Shown here in pieces: positions 19,195-27,521 of a stretch of DNA of 64,000 nucleotides. Source of the DNA: G963669295 sp963669295 (lineage in GTDB: Bacteria; Bacteroidota; Bacteroidia; Flavobacteriales_D; CALLUQ01). The notes under the pieces are model-generated. The model saw only the letters and a list, made by a program, of their open reading frames with translations, did no database searches and had not been told where the DNA came from. The first letter of the stretch is position 1; every line of letters starts with the position of its first letter. The translations under genes and the position numbers were made by a program. The stretch lies in contig OY769938.1 in NCBI GenBank assembly GCA_963669295.1, positions 372,001 through 436,000 on the forward strand, given 5' to 3'.

Positions 19195-19232
19195 ATAAGC
19201 AAATTGCTAAATTGCGTTTATACAATAGTTAG
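19195..19232. repeat. 38-bp direct repeat, copy B
   Basis: This is the second copy of the repeat at 18172-18209, with four mismatches. It ends 22 bases before the start of the DinB-like gene. Confidence 0.6.
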
Positions 19233-19254
19233 CATCAAGAAAAAAGTATAAAAA

Positions 19255-19788
19255 TTGGAAAAACCCGAGATAAAAAAGAATCCTGAGTTTTTAGAATATG
19301 TATATAAGCTCACTGAGGGTACTGAACTCGCAGAGGCGCTTCAACTAAGTTTAAAAGAAATCAATGGCATTGACATCGCTCAATTGAATAGCATTGGTTT
19401 GAAAACTTATGAAAAAGATAAATGGACAATTCATCAAATATTACAGCATCTTATTGATTGGGAAAGAATTTGGTGTTTTAGGGCTATAATTTTTGCTCGT
19501 GGAGAAGGTACCATTCCCGATGCACATGACCAGGAAAAAATGGGTAAAAATTCAAATGCCAATGAACTGTCGATTGAGCAATTGGTAAATGAACTTCGAA
19601 TTGTACGCCAATCAACACTAATGATGTTTGAATCTTTCAATAAGAAAATACTTGAAACCAATTGTAAATTTTTTGAATACGAAATGCCTCTTTTTGCAAT
19701 TGGGCTTACTATTGCTGCCCATCAAATACATCATTTCAACATTATAAAGGAGCAATACATCCCTTTGGATAAGGAAGTTAAACCTTAA
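19255..19788 (+). CDS. DinB-superfamily protein
   Basis: The 177-residue product resembles the DinB/YfiT four-helix-bundle family, whose members bind a metal through three histidines; many are thiol-dependent transferases or have unknown roles. Candidate ligands are H65 in ILQHLIDWERI and H156/H159/H160 in AAHQIHHFNIIKEQYI, which sit where the family places them. The only plausible start is a TTG at 19255; no ATG lies upstream in frame before copy B of the direct repeat. A 9-bp inverted repeat (AACCTTAAG at 19781-19789 with CTTAAGGTT at 19822-19830) spans the stop codon and may end the transcript. The biological role is unknown. Confidence 0.72.
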   Translation: MEKPEIKKNPEFLEYVYKLTEGTELAEALQLSLKEINGIDIAQLNSIGLKTYEKDKWTIHQILQHLIDWERIWCFRAIIFARGEGTIPDAHDQEKMGKNSNANELSIEQLVNELRIVRQSTLMMFESFNKKILETNCKFFEYEMPLFAIGLTIAAHQIHHFNIIKEQYIPLDKEVKP

Positions 19789-19830
19789 GCCCTGTTGCTT
19801 ATAAGGTGTATAGCGCATATCCTTAAGGTT
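19781..19830 (+). terminator. Inverted repeat at the end of the DinB-like gene
   Basis: AACCTTAAG and CTTAAGGTT form a perfect 9-bp stem around a 32-base loop. The T tract is weak, so termination is only a suggestion. Confidence 0.35.
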
Positions 19831-20015
19831 AAAAGATGTTAGCTCCCCCGACTGGTATGACAAGCTGATACAACGCTATTTTAACTTTACTTCTAGAATT
19901 TGGATAACACCAACAAATACTGTATCATACCATAATTGACAAAACGTGAAAACGGAGTTACAAAATGTATATCCTCAACTTTATAAATTGGTTTATAACC
20001 TAACCACTAAGAAAT

Positions 20016-20783
20016 ATGGCAAATAAATACGTAGACTTTATAGCAGATGAGCACTTGTTAAATTGTATCAAAAATCTTCATGACTCTTACGCGAAGGCAA
20101 AAGCAAACGTGAGTAAAAAGAAGTTTTACAAAAATAAAATCGACACTTTCAAATTGACATTTGACTCACAGTTTAACAACCTAAGTGAAAAAAATGTTAT
20201 CGAAGCCGAAATTTTACGTCAAATAGATAAGTCGATAAACAATTCAATTGGTACTTTCCACGAACAAGTATTAGGTGGTATTAAAGGATACGAAAGGGGC
20301 AACTTGAGTGGTTATGATATAAAAGCCATTGATAATACACTTTTTGCAGACATCAAAAACAAGCACAACACTATGAACAGTAGTGCTGCTGAAAGCCTTT
20401 TTCAAAAATTAGCAAATTATGCCGATACCTATAAAAAAGCCAAATGCTATTGGGTTCAAATTTTAGCTAAAAGCAGCTTCAATGAAAAGTGGTTTGGAGA
20501 GATAAATGGCAAAGAATATAGTCACAGTCGAGTTTATAAAATTTCAGGCGACCAGTTCTATTATTTATTAACAGGAAAGGAAACAGCCTTTTTTGAATTG
20601 TACCAAGTCTTACCAAAAGCAATTAAAGATTTCTTAGGTGAAAATGAACAAGAAAGGAAAAAGACTGCTGAAAATTCAGCACTTTCTGAAATAGAATCGC
20701 AAACTGTAGGTAGCAGTCGCTCAATTTTCAATGAAATAACATTTGAAAATTACAATTACTACCTAGGATTCGACAAGTTATAA
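20016..20783 (+). CDS. Eco47II-family type II restriction endonuclease
   Basis: This 255-residue protein resembles the Eco47II family (recognition GGNCC). It shares the N-terminal pattern FIADEHLLNCI and KIDTFKLTFDSQF, then IEAEILRQIDKSINNSIGTF. The likely PD-(D/E)XK active site is at about residues 104-117, GYDIKAIDNTLF with DIKNKHNTMNSSAAE. The C-terminal segment SGDQFYYLLTGKETAFFELYQVLP also fits. The gene converges on a cytosine-5 methyltransferase gene and overlaps its end by 25 bases, the normal partner for such an enzyme. GGNCC specificity is an inference from family membership, not visible in the sequence. No mobility genes are adjacent, but the location downstream of ssrA is typical for acquired DNA. 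Confidence 0.8.
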   Translation: MANKYVDFIADEHLLNCIKNLHDSYAKAKANVSKKKFYKNKIDTFKLTFDSQFNNLSEKNVIEAEILRQIDKSINNSIGTFHEQVLGGIKGYERGNLSGYDIKAIDNTLFADIKNKHNTMNSSAAESLFQKLANYADTYKKAKCYWVQILAKSSFNEKWFGEINGKEYSHSRVYKISGDQFYYLLTGKETAFFELYQVLPKAIKDFLGENEQERKKTAENSALSEIESQTVGSSRSIFNEITFENYNYYLGFDKL

Positions 20784-21997
20784 TATTCGTTTAGAAACTT
20801 TATAATCGAAAAACCAACTTCCTCGCCAAGGTTAACAGGAACAGCATTGCCAATTTGTTTGTATTGCTGAGCTGTTGAGCCTGCAAACTCCCAGTTATCA
20901 GGAAAAGTTTGAATTCGTGCATATTCACGAACAGTAAATGGCCTTGTTTCGTCAGGATGGCACCTCTCTGTTTGCTTTTGAGCAGGACTACATGTTAGCG
21001 TTAATGACGGCTCATCCCAACCTATCCTGCGAGCCATTCCAGTTTTACCACCACCAAGGTAAAAGCTTCCACCCATATATTCTTTTTGAACTTCAACAGG
21101 CAAGTCTCGCCAGTATCCTTTTGGCGGTACCATATCTAAAACTTTCTTCTTGTACTCAGGGTAACTTGCTCCTTTCGACTTCGGAACATCGCAATCAAAA
21201 AGCTCCCCTTTCTTTAATGCATCTTTCAAATTGTAGATTTTCTTATGCGGCTTAGGGTATTTATAATCGACTTCAATATCTTTTCGAACACCCACTAAAA
21301 TCAGTCTTTCACGTTTTTGTGGGACTTTATATTGTACTGCCTTTAAGACTTCAACAGGAACTACCTTATAACCAATTTCATCCAAGATAGAAATCATGCC
21401 TTCAAGGGTTTTACCCTTTTCATGACTTAGTAAACCTCTAACATTTTCACCAATGCATAAGGCTGGTTGAACTTCCTTGACAACACGAGCAAACTCGTAG
21501 AATAAGGTGCCTCTTGCATCTTTTAACCCAAGTTTTTTACCTGCATAACTAAAAGCCTGGCAAGGAAATCCACCCGTCACGACATCAACTTCGCCTCTAA
21601 ATTCATTAAAAGAGTAGTTCTTAACATCTCCTTCCAACACCTTCCAATTAGGCCTATTTATTCTCAACGTCTGACATGCCCATTTATCAATTTCATTTAA
21701 TGCAACACACTTTAAACCAGACTTTTCCAAGCCAACAGCTAACCCACCTGCTCCAGCAAATAATTCTAAAACTTTGTAAACATGATTGGGCTCAACATAA
21801 TTGGAAATTTCATCATCAAAGTTCTCATCAAACAAAGAACCTAGAAGTGCTTGAACATCTTGTTTTCGATAAACTCTATAATTCGATACAGGCTCTCTTA
21901 CAGCATTCAAAATACCCTCTTTATCCCACCTTCTTAGAGTTTCCTTACTTTTACCAACAAGTTTAGCTGTTTCTGATAATGACAAATACTCACTCAT
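20759..21997 (-). CDS. DNA (cytosine-5) methyltransferase with N-terminal MerR-like HTH
   Basis: This 412-residue enzyme protects DNA from the convergent restriction enzyme by methylating cytosine at C5. Residues 1-55 form a MerR/excisionase-like helix-turn-helix (LSLSETAKLVGKSKETLRRW, then YRVYRKQDVQALL). The methyltransferase follows: motif I LELFAGAGGLAVGLE near residue 76, motif IV with the catalytic cysteine VVTGGFPCQAFSYAG, motif VI GENVRGLL, motif VIII QKRERLILVGV, the variable region, then motif IX RPFTVREYARIQTFPD and motif X YKQIGNAVPVNLGE. The fused DNA-binding domain suggests it also controls expression of its own operon. An inverted repeat AACCAA/TTGGTT lies between its -7 element and its start codon. 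It shares its last 25 bases with the restriction gene. Confidence 0.9.
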   Translation of the reverse strand: MSEYLSLSETAKLVGKSKETLRRWDKEGILNAVREPVSNYRVYRKQDVQALLGSLFDENFDDEISNYVEPNHVYKVLELFAGAGGLAVGLEKSGLKCVALNEIDKWACQTLRINRPNWKVLEGDVKNYSFNEFRGEVDVVTGGFPCQAFSYAGKKLGLKDARGTLFYEFARVVKEVQPALCIGENVRGLLSHEKGKTLEGMISILDEIGYKVVPVEVLKAVQYKVPQKRERLILVGVRKDIEVDYKYPKPHKKIYNLKDALKKGELFDCDVPKSKGASYPEYKKKVLDMVPPKGYWRDLPVEVQKEYMGGSFYLGGGKTGMARRIGWDEPSLTLTCSPAQKQTERCHPDETRPFTVREYARIQTFPDNWEFAGSTAQQYKQIGNAVPVNLGEEVGFSIIKFLNEYYNLSNPR

Positions 21998-21999
21998 AT

Positions 22000-22029
22000 A
22001 ACCAAGTTATCAAACCTTACACATTGGTT
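22000..22029 (-). promoter_or_regulatory. Candidate operator for the HTH-methyltransferase
   Basis: AACCAA at 22000-22005 and TTGGTT at 22024-22029 form an inverted repeat placed between the -7 element and the ATG of the methyltransferase gene. This is where an autorepressor would act. Confidence 0.4.
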
Positions 22030-22030
22030 A

Positions 22031-22038
22031 CAAATATA
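22031..22038 (-). promoter_or_regulatory. -7 element of methyltransferase promoter
   Basis: It reads TATATTTG on the minus strand, 33 bases before the ATG at 21997. Confidence 0.5.
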
Positions 22039-22098
22039 ATGGAGTTTTTTCAAAGAAGGCAAGAATGGAGAACAAAAAAGTACCACCATCCAATAAAG

Positions 22099-22128
22099 TG
22101 TATAGCCATGACTTCCTAACGCTATACA
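22099..22128. repeat. 8-bp inverted repeat
   Basis: TGTATAGC (22099-22106) and GCTATACA (22121-22128) enclose 14 bases in the spacer between the restriction-modification pair and the LamG gene. It could be a transcript end or a remnant boundary. Confidence 0.3.
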
Positions 22129-22289
22129 AAGGCCTTTGACCGAACAATGTGAGGTAATCCTTTCTGTCTCCGGGTTCCTCACCTGTGGCGCAAAAGGGTG
22201 GCTACAATAAACGTCAACCATTAACTATTTACAACACCATTCGAAAAAAAGAAATACCTTTAACAGTGAAACCAACAAATCGCATTGCT

Positions 22290-23843
22290 ATGGCATCTTC
22301 AACAAATCGATCTATATACTTATTGACATTCATTTTTTCGCTTGTTAGCTCAACTCATTTATATGGTCAAAATGCTATTGATTTTGATGGCATTGACGAC
22401 CATGTTGAAGCACCAAATGCATCTGCATTAATTGCAAACAGCGATGTTTCAATGGCATTTTGGGTGTACCTTACGAACCCTGCCCCAGGGTATCCCGACT
22501 TTGATGGAATTGTTGGATTTCGAAATGATTTCGATGCCGACTTTTATGTTTTACAATTGAGTAGTACCAGTTTGGAAGTGCGATTTCGAAATAGTAACGG
22601 TACGGATTACACCATGGCCTACAATTCTCCCAATTTATTGAACACCTGGAATCATTTTACGGTTACCTACGACGGGAGTACGTTAAGCTTGTACCATAAT
22701 GGCAGTCCGGCCAGTTCAATTTCAGCATCTGGCGTAATCACTTCAACAACCAGTTCCTTTTATATGGGCATGCTTCCCTTCAGTAACCCCAACTTCTATC
22801 TGGATGGCAGATTGGATGATGTAGGGCTTTGGAATACAGCACTGTCTCCAACAGATGCGAACAATTTATACAATGCCTGCTCCATTGATATCAGTGATCC
22901 CAACCTACAACTCTGCTATGAATTTAACCAGGGCATAGCTGCTGGCGACAATGTAGGAATTACGTCTGTAACAGACAGTAAAGGAAACATCAATGGCTCC
23001 ATGAATAACTTTCAGCTTACCGGAACAGTATCAAACTTTATCGAACATGGAAACCCTACTGTTTTTGCATTTAGTGATACCACTGCGTGCTCCTATACCT
23101 CTCCATCCGGAAATTACACCTGGAATAGTACTGGAACCTATGTAGATACTTTGGTGAATGCTGCTGGCTGCGATAGCATTATTACCGTAGACCTACTAGT
23201 GTTGGGAACTACTAATAGCATTACAGTAACCGAATGTGGCAGTTACGACAGTCCTAGTGGGAATTATACCTGGCATACCAGTGGTGTTTACACCGATACA
23301 TTAGTGGCCTCTGCTGGTTGCGACTCTGTTTTAACCATCAACCTTACTATTGATACGGTTGACGTTGGGGTTTCACAATCTGGAGCAAATTTATCAGCCA
23401 ATCAGTCTGGAGCAACTTACCAATGGCTTAACTGCCCTGGTATGACACCCATTAATGGTGCCACCAATCAGCTGTATACAGCTACTGCTAATGGAGACTA
23501 TGCGGTAATCGTTACCATCAATGGTTGTTCCGATACATCGAATTGCTATACGGTAAATGGTGTTGGAATTTTAGAGCATGATTTTGGCGATGAGCTGTTG
23601 CTTTACCCCAACCCAACAAATGGTTTTTTCTCTATCGACTTAGGAAAAAAGTACCCAACCACCAGGTTAACACTTACCGACTTAAGCGGACGATTGGTTG
23701 ATTCAAAGAACTACACTGAAAGCCAGGTGTTGAATATGGAAATACAAGTGCCTGCCGGCGTTTATCTATTGCAGGTTGAATGCACAGACCCATCTGCTTC
23801 ACAGGCATACAAAAAAGCAGTAATCCGTTTGGTTAAAGAGTAG
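22290..23843 (+). CDS. LamG-like surface protein with type IX sorting domain
   Basis: This secreted protein (518 codons from the ATG at 22290) begins with a signal peptide ending near HLYGQ. Residues about 28-235 of the product resemble a LamG/concanavalin-like domain (NAIDFDGIDDHVEAPN and later GRLDDVGLWNTALSP), a typical glycan- or protein-binding jelly roll. Two imperfect repeats follow, each with SPSGNYTW, then TGTYVDTL or SGVYTDTL, and GCDS. The C-terminal about 85 residues (DELLLYPNPTNGFFSIDLG onward, ending in KAVIRLVKE) are a type A type IX sorting domain, so the protein should be exported by the Por machinery and anchored or released. An upstream in-frame frame exists from 22185, but the signal peptide fixes the start at 22290. 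Confidence 0.85.
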   Translation: MASSTNRSIYLLTFIFSLVSSTHLYGQNAIDFDGIDDHVEAPNASALIANSDVSMAFWVYLTNPAPGYPDFDGIVGFRNDFDADFYVLQLSSTSLEVRFRNSNGTDYTMAYNSPNLLNTWNHFTVTYDGSTLSLYHNGSPASSISASGVITSTTSSFYMGMLPFSNPNFYLDGRLDDVGLWNTALSPTDANNLYNACSIDISDPNLQLCYEFNQGIAAGDNVGITSVTDSKGNINGSMNNFQLTGTVSNFIEHGNPTVFAFSDTTACSYTSPSGNYTWNSTGTYVDTLVNAAGCDSIITVDLLVLGTTNSITVTECGSYDSPSGNYTWHTSGVYTDTLVASAGCDSVLTINLTIDTVDVGVSQSGANLSANQSGATYQWLNCPGMTPINGATNQLYTATANGDYAVIVTINGCSDTSNCYTVNGVGILEHDFGDELLLYPNPTNGFFSIDLGKKYPTTRLTLTDLSGRLVDSKNYTESQVLNMEIQVPAGVYLLQVECTDPSASQAYKKAVIRLVKE

Positions 23844-23870
23844 CGGTTATCGATAAACATTCCAATCTAT

Positions 23871-23888
23871 ACTCATTTTGAAATGAGT
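23871..23888. repeat. Perfect 8-bp dyad downstream of LamG gene
   Basis: ACTCATTT and AAATGAGT are separated by two bases. No T tract follows, so an operator-like role for the next gene is as likely as termination. Confidence 0.3.
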
Positions 23889-24118
23889 GTCTGATAACAA
23901 TACAGTTAATTGGAAATCCTGTGCAATACTTAACTTGTACCCCTCTGCTTTTTACCAAAAAAACACGATTCGTTTTTTTCATGGGCACTACCCAACCTTT
24001 TCAATACTTTTCTCATCTACTTATATAGCTAGTGTTTTGCAATACTGTCGGTAAGTCATTTCATTACGGTTATTGACAAAACAAGTAAAATAGATTGAGT
24101 ACTATAAAAACGAAAAAA

Positions 24119-26965
24119 ATGAAGCATTTTGTACGTTTATTGTTGATCAGTTTTTGTGTAAGCAATGGCCTTGCACAAACCCCCATGCAAGTTGCAGGTA
24201 CGGCTACCGTTACCGCCACATCTTCAGGAAATTGGAGTTCACCCCCTACCTGGGGAGGCACCTTGCCTACCAACGACGACAGGGTTTTAATTCCCAGTGG
24301 CATTACAGTAACTGTAGACGGCATGATTTCGGAAGAGTTTAAATCTGTTAGGATTGATGATGGAGGAAAATTGCAGTTTGCCACAAATGTCAATACTGAA
24401 TTAAGAACGGAATACCTGTTTAGTGGGATGAGTGGTATACTCGAAATAGGTACAAGCAACAACAAAATAGCAACGGGAGTTACCGCCAGTTTGGTTTTCG
24501 CTGAACGCGGTGGAACAACAAGTATGGAAGATCCCGACCGCTATGCACCAGGAGCAGTATTGATGGGACCAACAACTATGCATGGTACCGATAAAACCAA
24601 TTGGTTAACCCTGGCAACACACCCATCTGCGGGGGCCACCCAATTTATGCTAAGTGCTGCACCAATAGGCTGGCAAAATGGCGATCAACTTGTTGTAGCA
24701 GGAACCGATCCCATTACCAATGCATCAATTGCCAGCACAGCTGAGTTCGAAAAAGACGAAGTAGTGACCATTACTGGAATCTCAGGCAATATGGTAACTT
24801 TCACACCAGCTTTGGTTAGGGATCATAAGGCACCAACTCAAGCATCAGATCTGGATGTACATGTCGCTAATCTGACCAGAAATATTGTTGTTTCATCAGA
24901 AAACCCCAGCGTTACCTCAATAAGTGGTGATTTCCGTAAACCAAGAGGTCATATCATGTTTATGCACAACCTCAATGTAGATGTGAGGTATGTAGCAGCC
25001 AACAACTTAGGTAGGACCGATAAGTCAATCATATTAGACGATTGGGATTTTTCAGATTTGGATGCAAATCAAAATACAGGTTCAGCAGTAACCAATGGGC
25101 TACGAAATCCGAGAGGTCGCTATTCTTTTCATTTTCACAGGGGTGGAATGAATACGTCTGTTTTTCCGGCAAAGCCCATTACCCCTCTTCCTACACCAGC
25201 GTACATGGAAGGGTATGTTGTTAATACAGATCCCGGGTGGGGATATGTAAACCACTCTTCAAGGGTTGATTTTGTAAGAAATGTGAGTTACAACGTATTG
25301 GGTGGTGCATTCAATACCGAAGCGGGCAACGAAACAGGCTCTTTTGTTGAAAACATTGCCATAAGAACCGTAAATCCGCAAAACCCAATTATGACAGCAC
25401 CACGGCCACGAAACTCTTACACTGGTGGAGGGCCAACCAATTCATTGGCCGATTTACGGGAAGAACGCCAGGATTTTGCGTGGCAGGGAGATGGTTTTTG
25501 GTTTCATGGAACAGGAGTGTCTGTACAAGGTAATGTGGTAGCAGGATGTACAGGGCATGCATTTGTTTATTGGACAGAAGGACTTATAGAAAAAGGCTTA
25601 GGAATGGCTCGAGGTGATATTGATGCACATGTGCCCGCAGCAGAATTTCCTGCATTGAATCAGGCATTAAACAATTGGAAAACGACCTACCCTAACTTCG
25701 TTTTAGATGTTTGGTACCTGCAACCAAGGTCTTTTAAAAACAATACGGCTTATAACTTTGCCAGGGGTGTTCAAACCTATTATACGCACACCGAATTTCA
25801 TCGAAAAGTCGATCCAATAGAAACAGACCCTAATGCATGGATGAATGACCTTCCGGCAGTTTACAAAGATCAGTTGAACCTGGTTTTTGATAGTACCACA
25901 CTCTGGAATATTGGGCGTGTAGGCTTTGAGCATAACCATACCACCAACATTACCATTCAAAACTCCAGGATTGTAGGATATGGCGCTCGAACAGGGTTTG
26001 AAAACTACGGTACCAATCCTTCGCCCAACTATGTGAACGATGAGCCAGAAGTAATTGGGATGGACATGGATTACTACTATAACACGCATCGCTGGACATT
26101 GAACAACAATACTGTTGAGGGATTTTCTGGCAATGCTGTAGGCATCTCATTGCCCAAAAGCGGGCAGGTAACTATAAATGGTGGCACATTCAATAATGCA
26201 GGTACAGATATCCGAATAAATGCAGCTGCAGAGCATTTTGTAAACGACAATGGCGAAGGATTTGGCATAGGGATGCTGTCTACCACTCCAACACAATCAG
26301 AACTATTGATGCAAGGAGCCATTACTTTTCAAAATTCCAACAACAACATTGTGATGGATGCTGAAATCATTTATGATGAGGTTCCCCAAAAAGGATTTGC
26401 TATGATAGATGGGGCAAAAGAAGATCCATTGTTCTTCTTTGCTCCTTTAGAAGTTACGTTGAATTTTGGGCCATTCAGCAATGCAAGGGCCTATTTTAAC
26501 AAGCAAGATGGAAGTTACATTCCATTGGTATCGGGCGGAAATGATTGTGCAATTAGTGACCCTTCAGAATGCGTAGATGGTCAATACGTGGGGAAAACCA
26601 ATACACAGCTAAATGCGCAATACAACAACTCGTTTTCAGGAGCCATTACCCCTTCTACTGCTGTAACCCATCCCATGGTTGTAAACGGTAAAGTTGATGG
26701 CATCATTTCAAGCATCGGAGCGCATGAATCACTCCATAATGTTTTCACCGTTTACCCTAACCCCACTGCCCATTCAATTCAAATTGAATCAACTTTAAGG
26801 AATTACGTTGTAAAAATATTTTCGGTAGAAGGTAAACTCATGAAGGAAGTTAAGGGCACTACCAATGAAACCGTTGACTTGAATAACTTAAATGCAGGGG
26901 TTTATGTTGTAAAGTTGATCACAAGTGAGGGCCATCCATATACACAGAAAATAATTAAACAATAA
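24119..26965 (+). CDS. G8 domain surface protein with beta-helix and type IX sorting domain
   Basis: The product of 948 residues has a signal peptide (about residues 1-20, ending GLAQ), then a G8-type domain over about residues 25-145 (WSSPPTWGGTLPTNDDRVLI, then VTVDGMISEEFKSVRIDDGG). The central region has repeated short asparagine-rich turns (RNVSYNVLGGAFNTEAGNET, IQNSRIVGYG, LNNNTVEGFSGNAVG) that fit a parallel beta-helix, as in G8 proteins related to CEMIP and PKHD1. The last about 75 residues (FTVYPNPTAHSIQIES onward) are a type IX sorting domain. G8 proteins are thought to bind or process extracellular polysaccharide; the substrate is unknown here. I use the ATG at 24119 because it starts a clean signal peptide; a TTG at 24095 is possible. 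Confidence 0.85.
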   Translation: MKHFVRLLLISFCVSNGLAQTPMQVAGTATVTATSSGNWSSPPTWGGTLPTNDDRVLIPSGITVTVDGMISEEFKSVRIDDGGKLQFATNVNTELRTEYLFSGMSGILEIGTSNNKIATGVTASLVFAERGGTTSMEDPDRYAPGAVLMGPTTMHGTDKTNWLTLATHPSAGATQFMLSAAPIGWQNGDQLVVAGTDPITNASIASTAEFEKDEVVTITGISGNMVTFTPALVRDHKAPTQASDLDVHVANLTRNIVVSSENPSVTSISGDFRKPRGHIMFMHNLNVDVRYVAANNLGRTDKSIILDDWDFSDLDANQNTGSAVTNGLRNPRGRYSFHFHRGGMNTSVFPAKPITPLPTPAYMEGYVVNTDPGWGYVNHSSRVDFVRNVSYNVLGGAFNTEAGNETGSFVENIAIRTVNPQNPIMTAPRPRNSYTGGGPTNSLADLREERQDFAWQGDGFWFHGTGVSVQGNVVAGCTGHAFVYWTEGLIEKGLGMARGDIDAHVPAAEFPALNQALNNWKTTYPNFVLDVWYLQPRSFKNNTAYNFARGVQTYYTHTEFHRKVDPIETDPNAWMNDLPAVYKDQLNLVFDSTTLWNIGRVGFEHNHTTNITIQNSRIVGYGARTGFENYGTNPSPNYVNDEPEVIGMDMDYYYNTHRWTLNNNTVEGFSGNAVGISLPKSGQVTINGGTFNNAGTDIRINAAAEHFVNDNGEGFGIGMLSTTPTQSELLMQGAITFQNSNNNIVMDAEIIYDEVPQKGFAMIDGAKEDPLFFFAPLEVTLNFGPFSNARAYFNKQDGSYIPLVSGGNDCAISDPSECVDGQYVGKTNTQLNAQYNNSFSGAITPSTAVTHPMVVNGKVDGIISSIGAHESLHNVFTVYPNPTAHSIQIESTLRNYVVKIFSVEGKLMKEVKGTTNETVDLNNLNAGVYVVKLITSEGHPYTQKIIKQ

Positions 26966-27034
26966 AGCAGAAAAATAGTCTACAATGGCCATAAGGTATA
27001 GGATCAGCCTCTATTCCTGTACTTTATGGTCAAT

Positions 27035-27421
27035 TCAATCCAACCTCAACGCAATCGCAGCAATCAATGCTTCCTTATCCTCCTTTGCTTTTGCAAGAAA
27101 ATTCTGAGGTATGGCCAATCCATCGTAGTGCTTTTCTGACCAAAGCATGATTTCTACCAATACAGGTATGAGGTCCTTTCCTTTCTCAGTGAGCGAGTAC
27201 TCTTTCTTGGTCTTCAGTTGTTCATACACCTTTGATGCAATAATGCCATTGGCCTCTAACTTTTTTAAGCGATCCGATAAAATATTGGTGGCAATGCCCT
27301 CTTTCGAGTTTAAAAAGTCTTTATAAAACTTTTTGCCTTCTACTAAATCCCGGATCACCAAAAAAGTCCATTTATCGCCAAATATTTCCAGTGCATAGTT
27401 CACTGGGCAGTTTGATCTCAT
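27035..27421 (-). CDS. HxlR-family transcriptional regulator
   Basis: This 128-residue winged-helix regulator has the HxlR pattern: CPVNYALEIFGDKWTFLVIR with an N-terminal cysteine (residue 5 region), FYKDFLNSKEGIATNILSDR for the recognition helix, and KKEYSLTEKGKDLIPVL for the wing. The open frame continues about 68 codons upstream, but the family N-terminus and the divergent promoter region fix the start at 27421. It lies head to head with a SnoaL-like gene, and two near-identical palindromes sit between them. HxlR proteins often respond to electrophiles or redox stress through the N-terminal cysteine; I infer it represses itself and the neighbour. Confidence 0.85.
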   Translation of the reverse strand: MRSNCPVNYALEIFGDKWTFLVIRDLVEGKKFYKDFLNSKEGIATNILSDRLKKLEANGIIASKVYEQLKTKKEYSLTEKGKDLIPVLVEIMLWSEKHYDGLAIPQNFLAKAKEDKEALIAAIALRLD

Positions 27422-27437
27422 GCTTTTTATTTTATTT

Positions 27438-27454
27438 ACTTGCTTTTTGCAAGT
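27438..27454. promoter_or_regulatory. Candidate HxlR operator 1
   Basis: ACTTGC-TTTTT-GCAAGT is a perfect dyad. Its centre is 35 bp from the centre of the second, near-identical dyad. Confidence 0.6.
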
Positions 27455-27461
27455 GTTTAAG

Positions 27462-27469
27462 TATATTTG
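27462..27469 (+). promoter_or_regulatory. -7 element of SnoaL-like gene
   Basis: TATATTTG matches TAnnTTTG and sits between the two dyads. Confidence 0.5.
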
Positions 27470-27472
27470 TTT

Positions 27473-27489
27473 ACTTGTTTTTTGCAAGT
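27473..27489. promoter_or_regulatory. Candidate HxlR operator 2
   Basis: ACTTGTTTTTTGCAAGT differs from operator 1 by one base and lies just downstream of the -7 element, where a bound regulator would block transcription. Confidence 0.6.
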
Positions 27490-27521
27490 TAACTAAATCC
27501 AACGAATCAACAACACTTACC

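Larger units (their letters stand above)
18931..19254. other. Gene-free stretch with promoter, hairpin and direct repeat
   Basis: I see no coding frame here. From left to right it holds the -7 element of the transporter pair, a perfect 12-bp inverted repeat (CATTCGGAAATT at 19064-19075 with AATTTCCGAATG at 19085-19096, 9-base loop), and copy B of the 38-bp direct repeat at 19195-19232 just before the DinB-like gene. Confidence 0.6.

Noticed and set aside
18172..19830. Integron attC sites around the transporter and DinB genes
   Set aside because: The GTTAG ends resemble attC cores, but the required RYYYAAC/GTTRRRY pair is not met and no integrase is present in the window.
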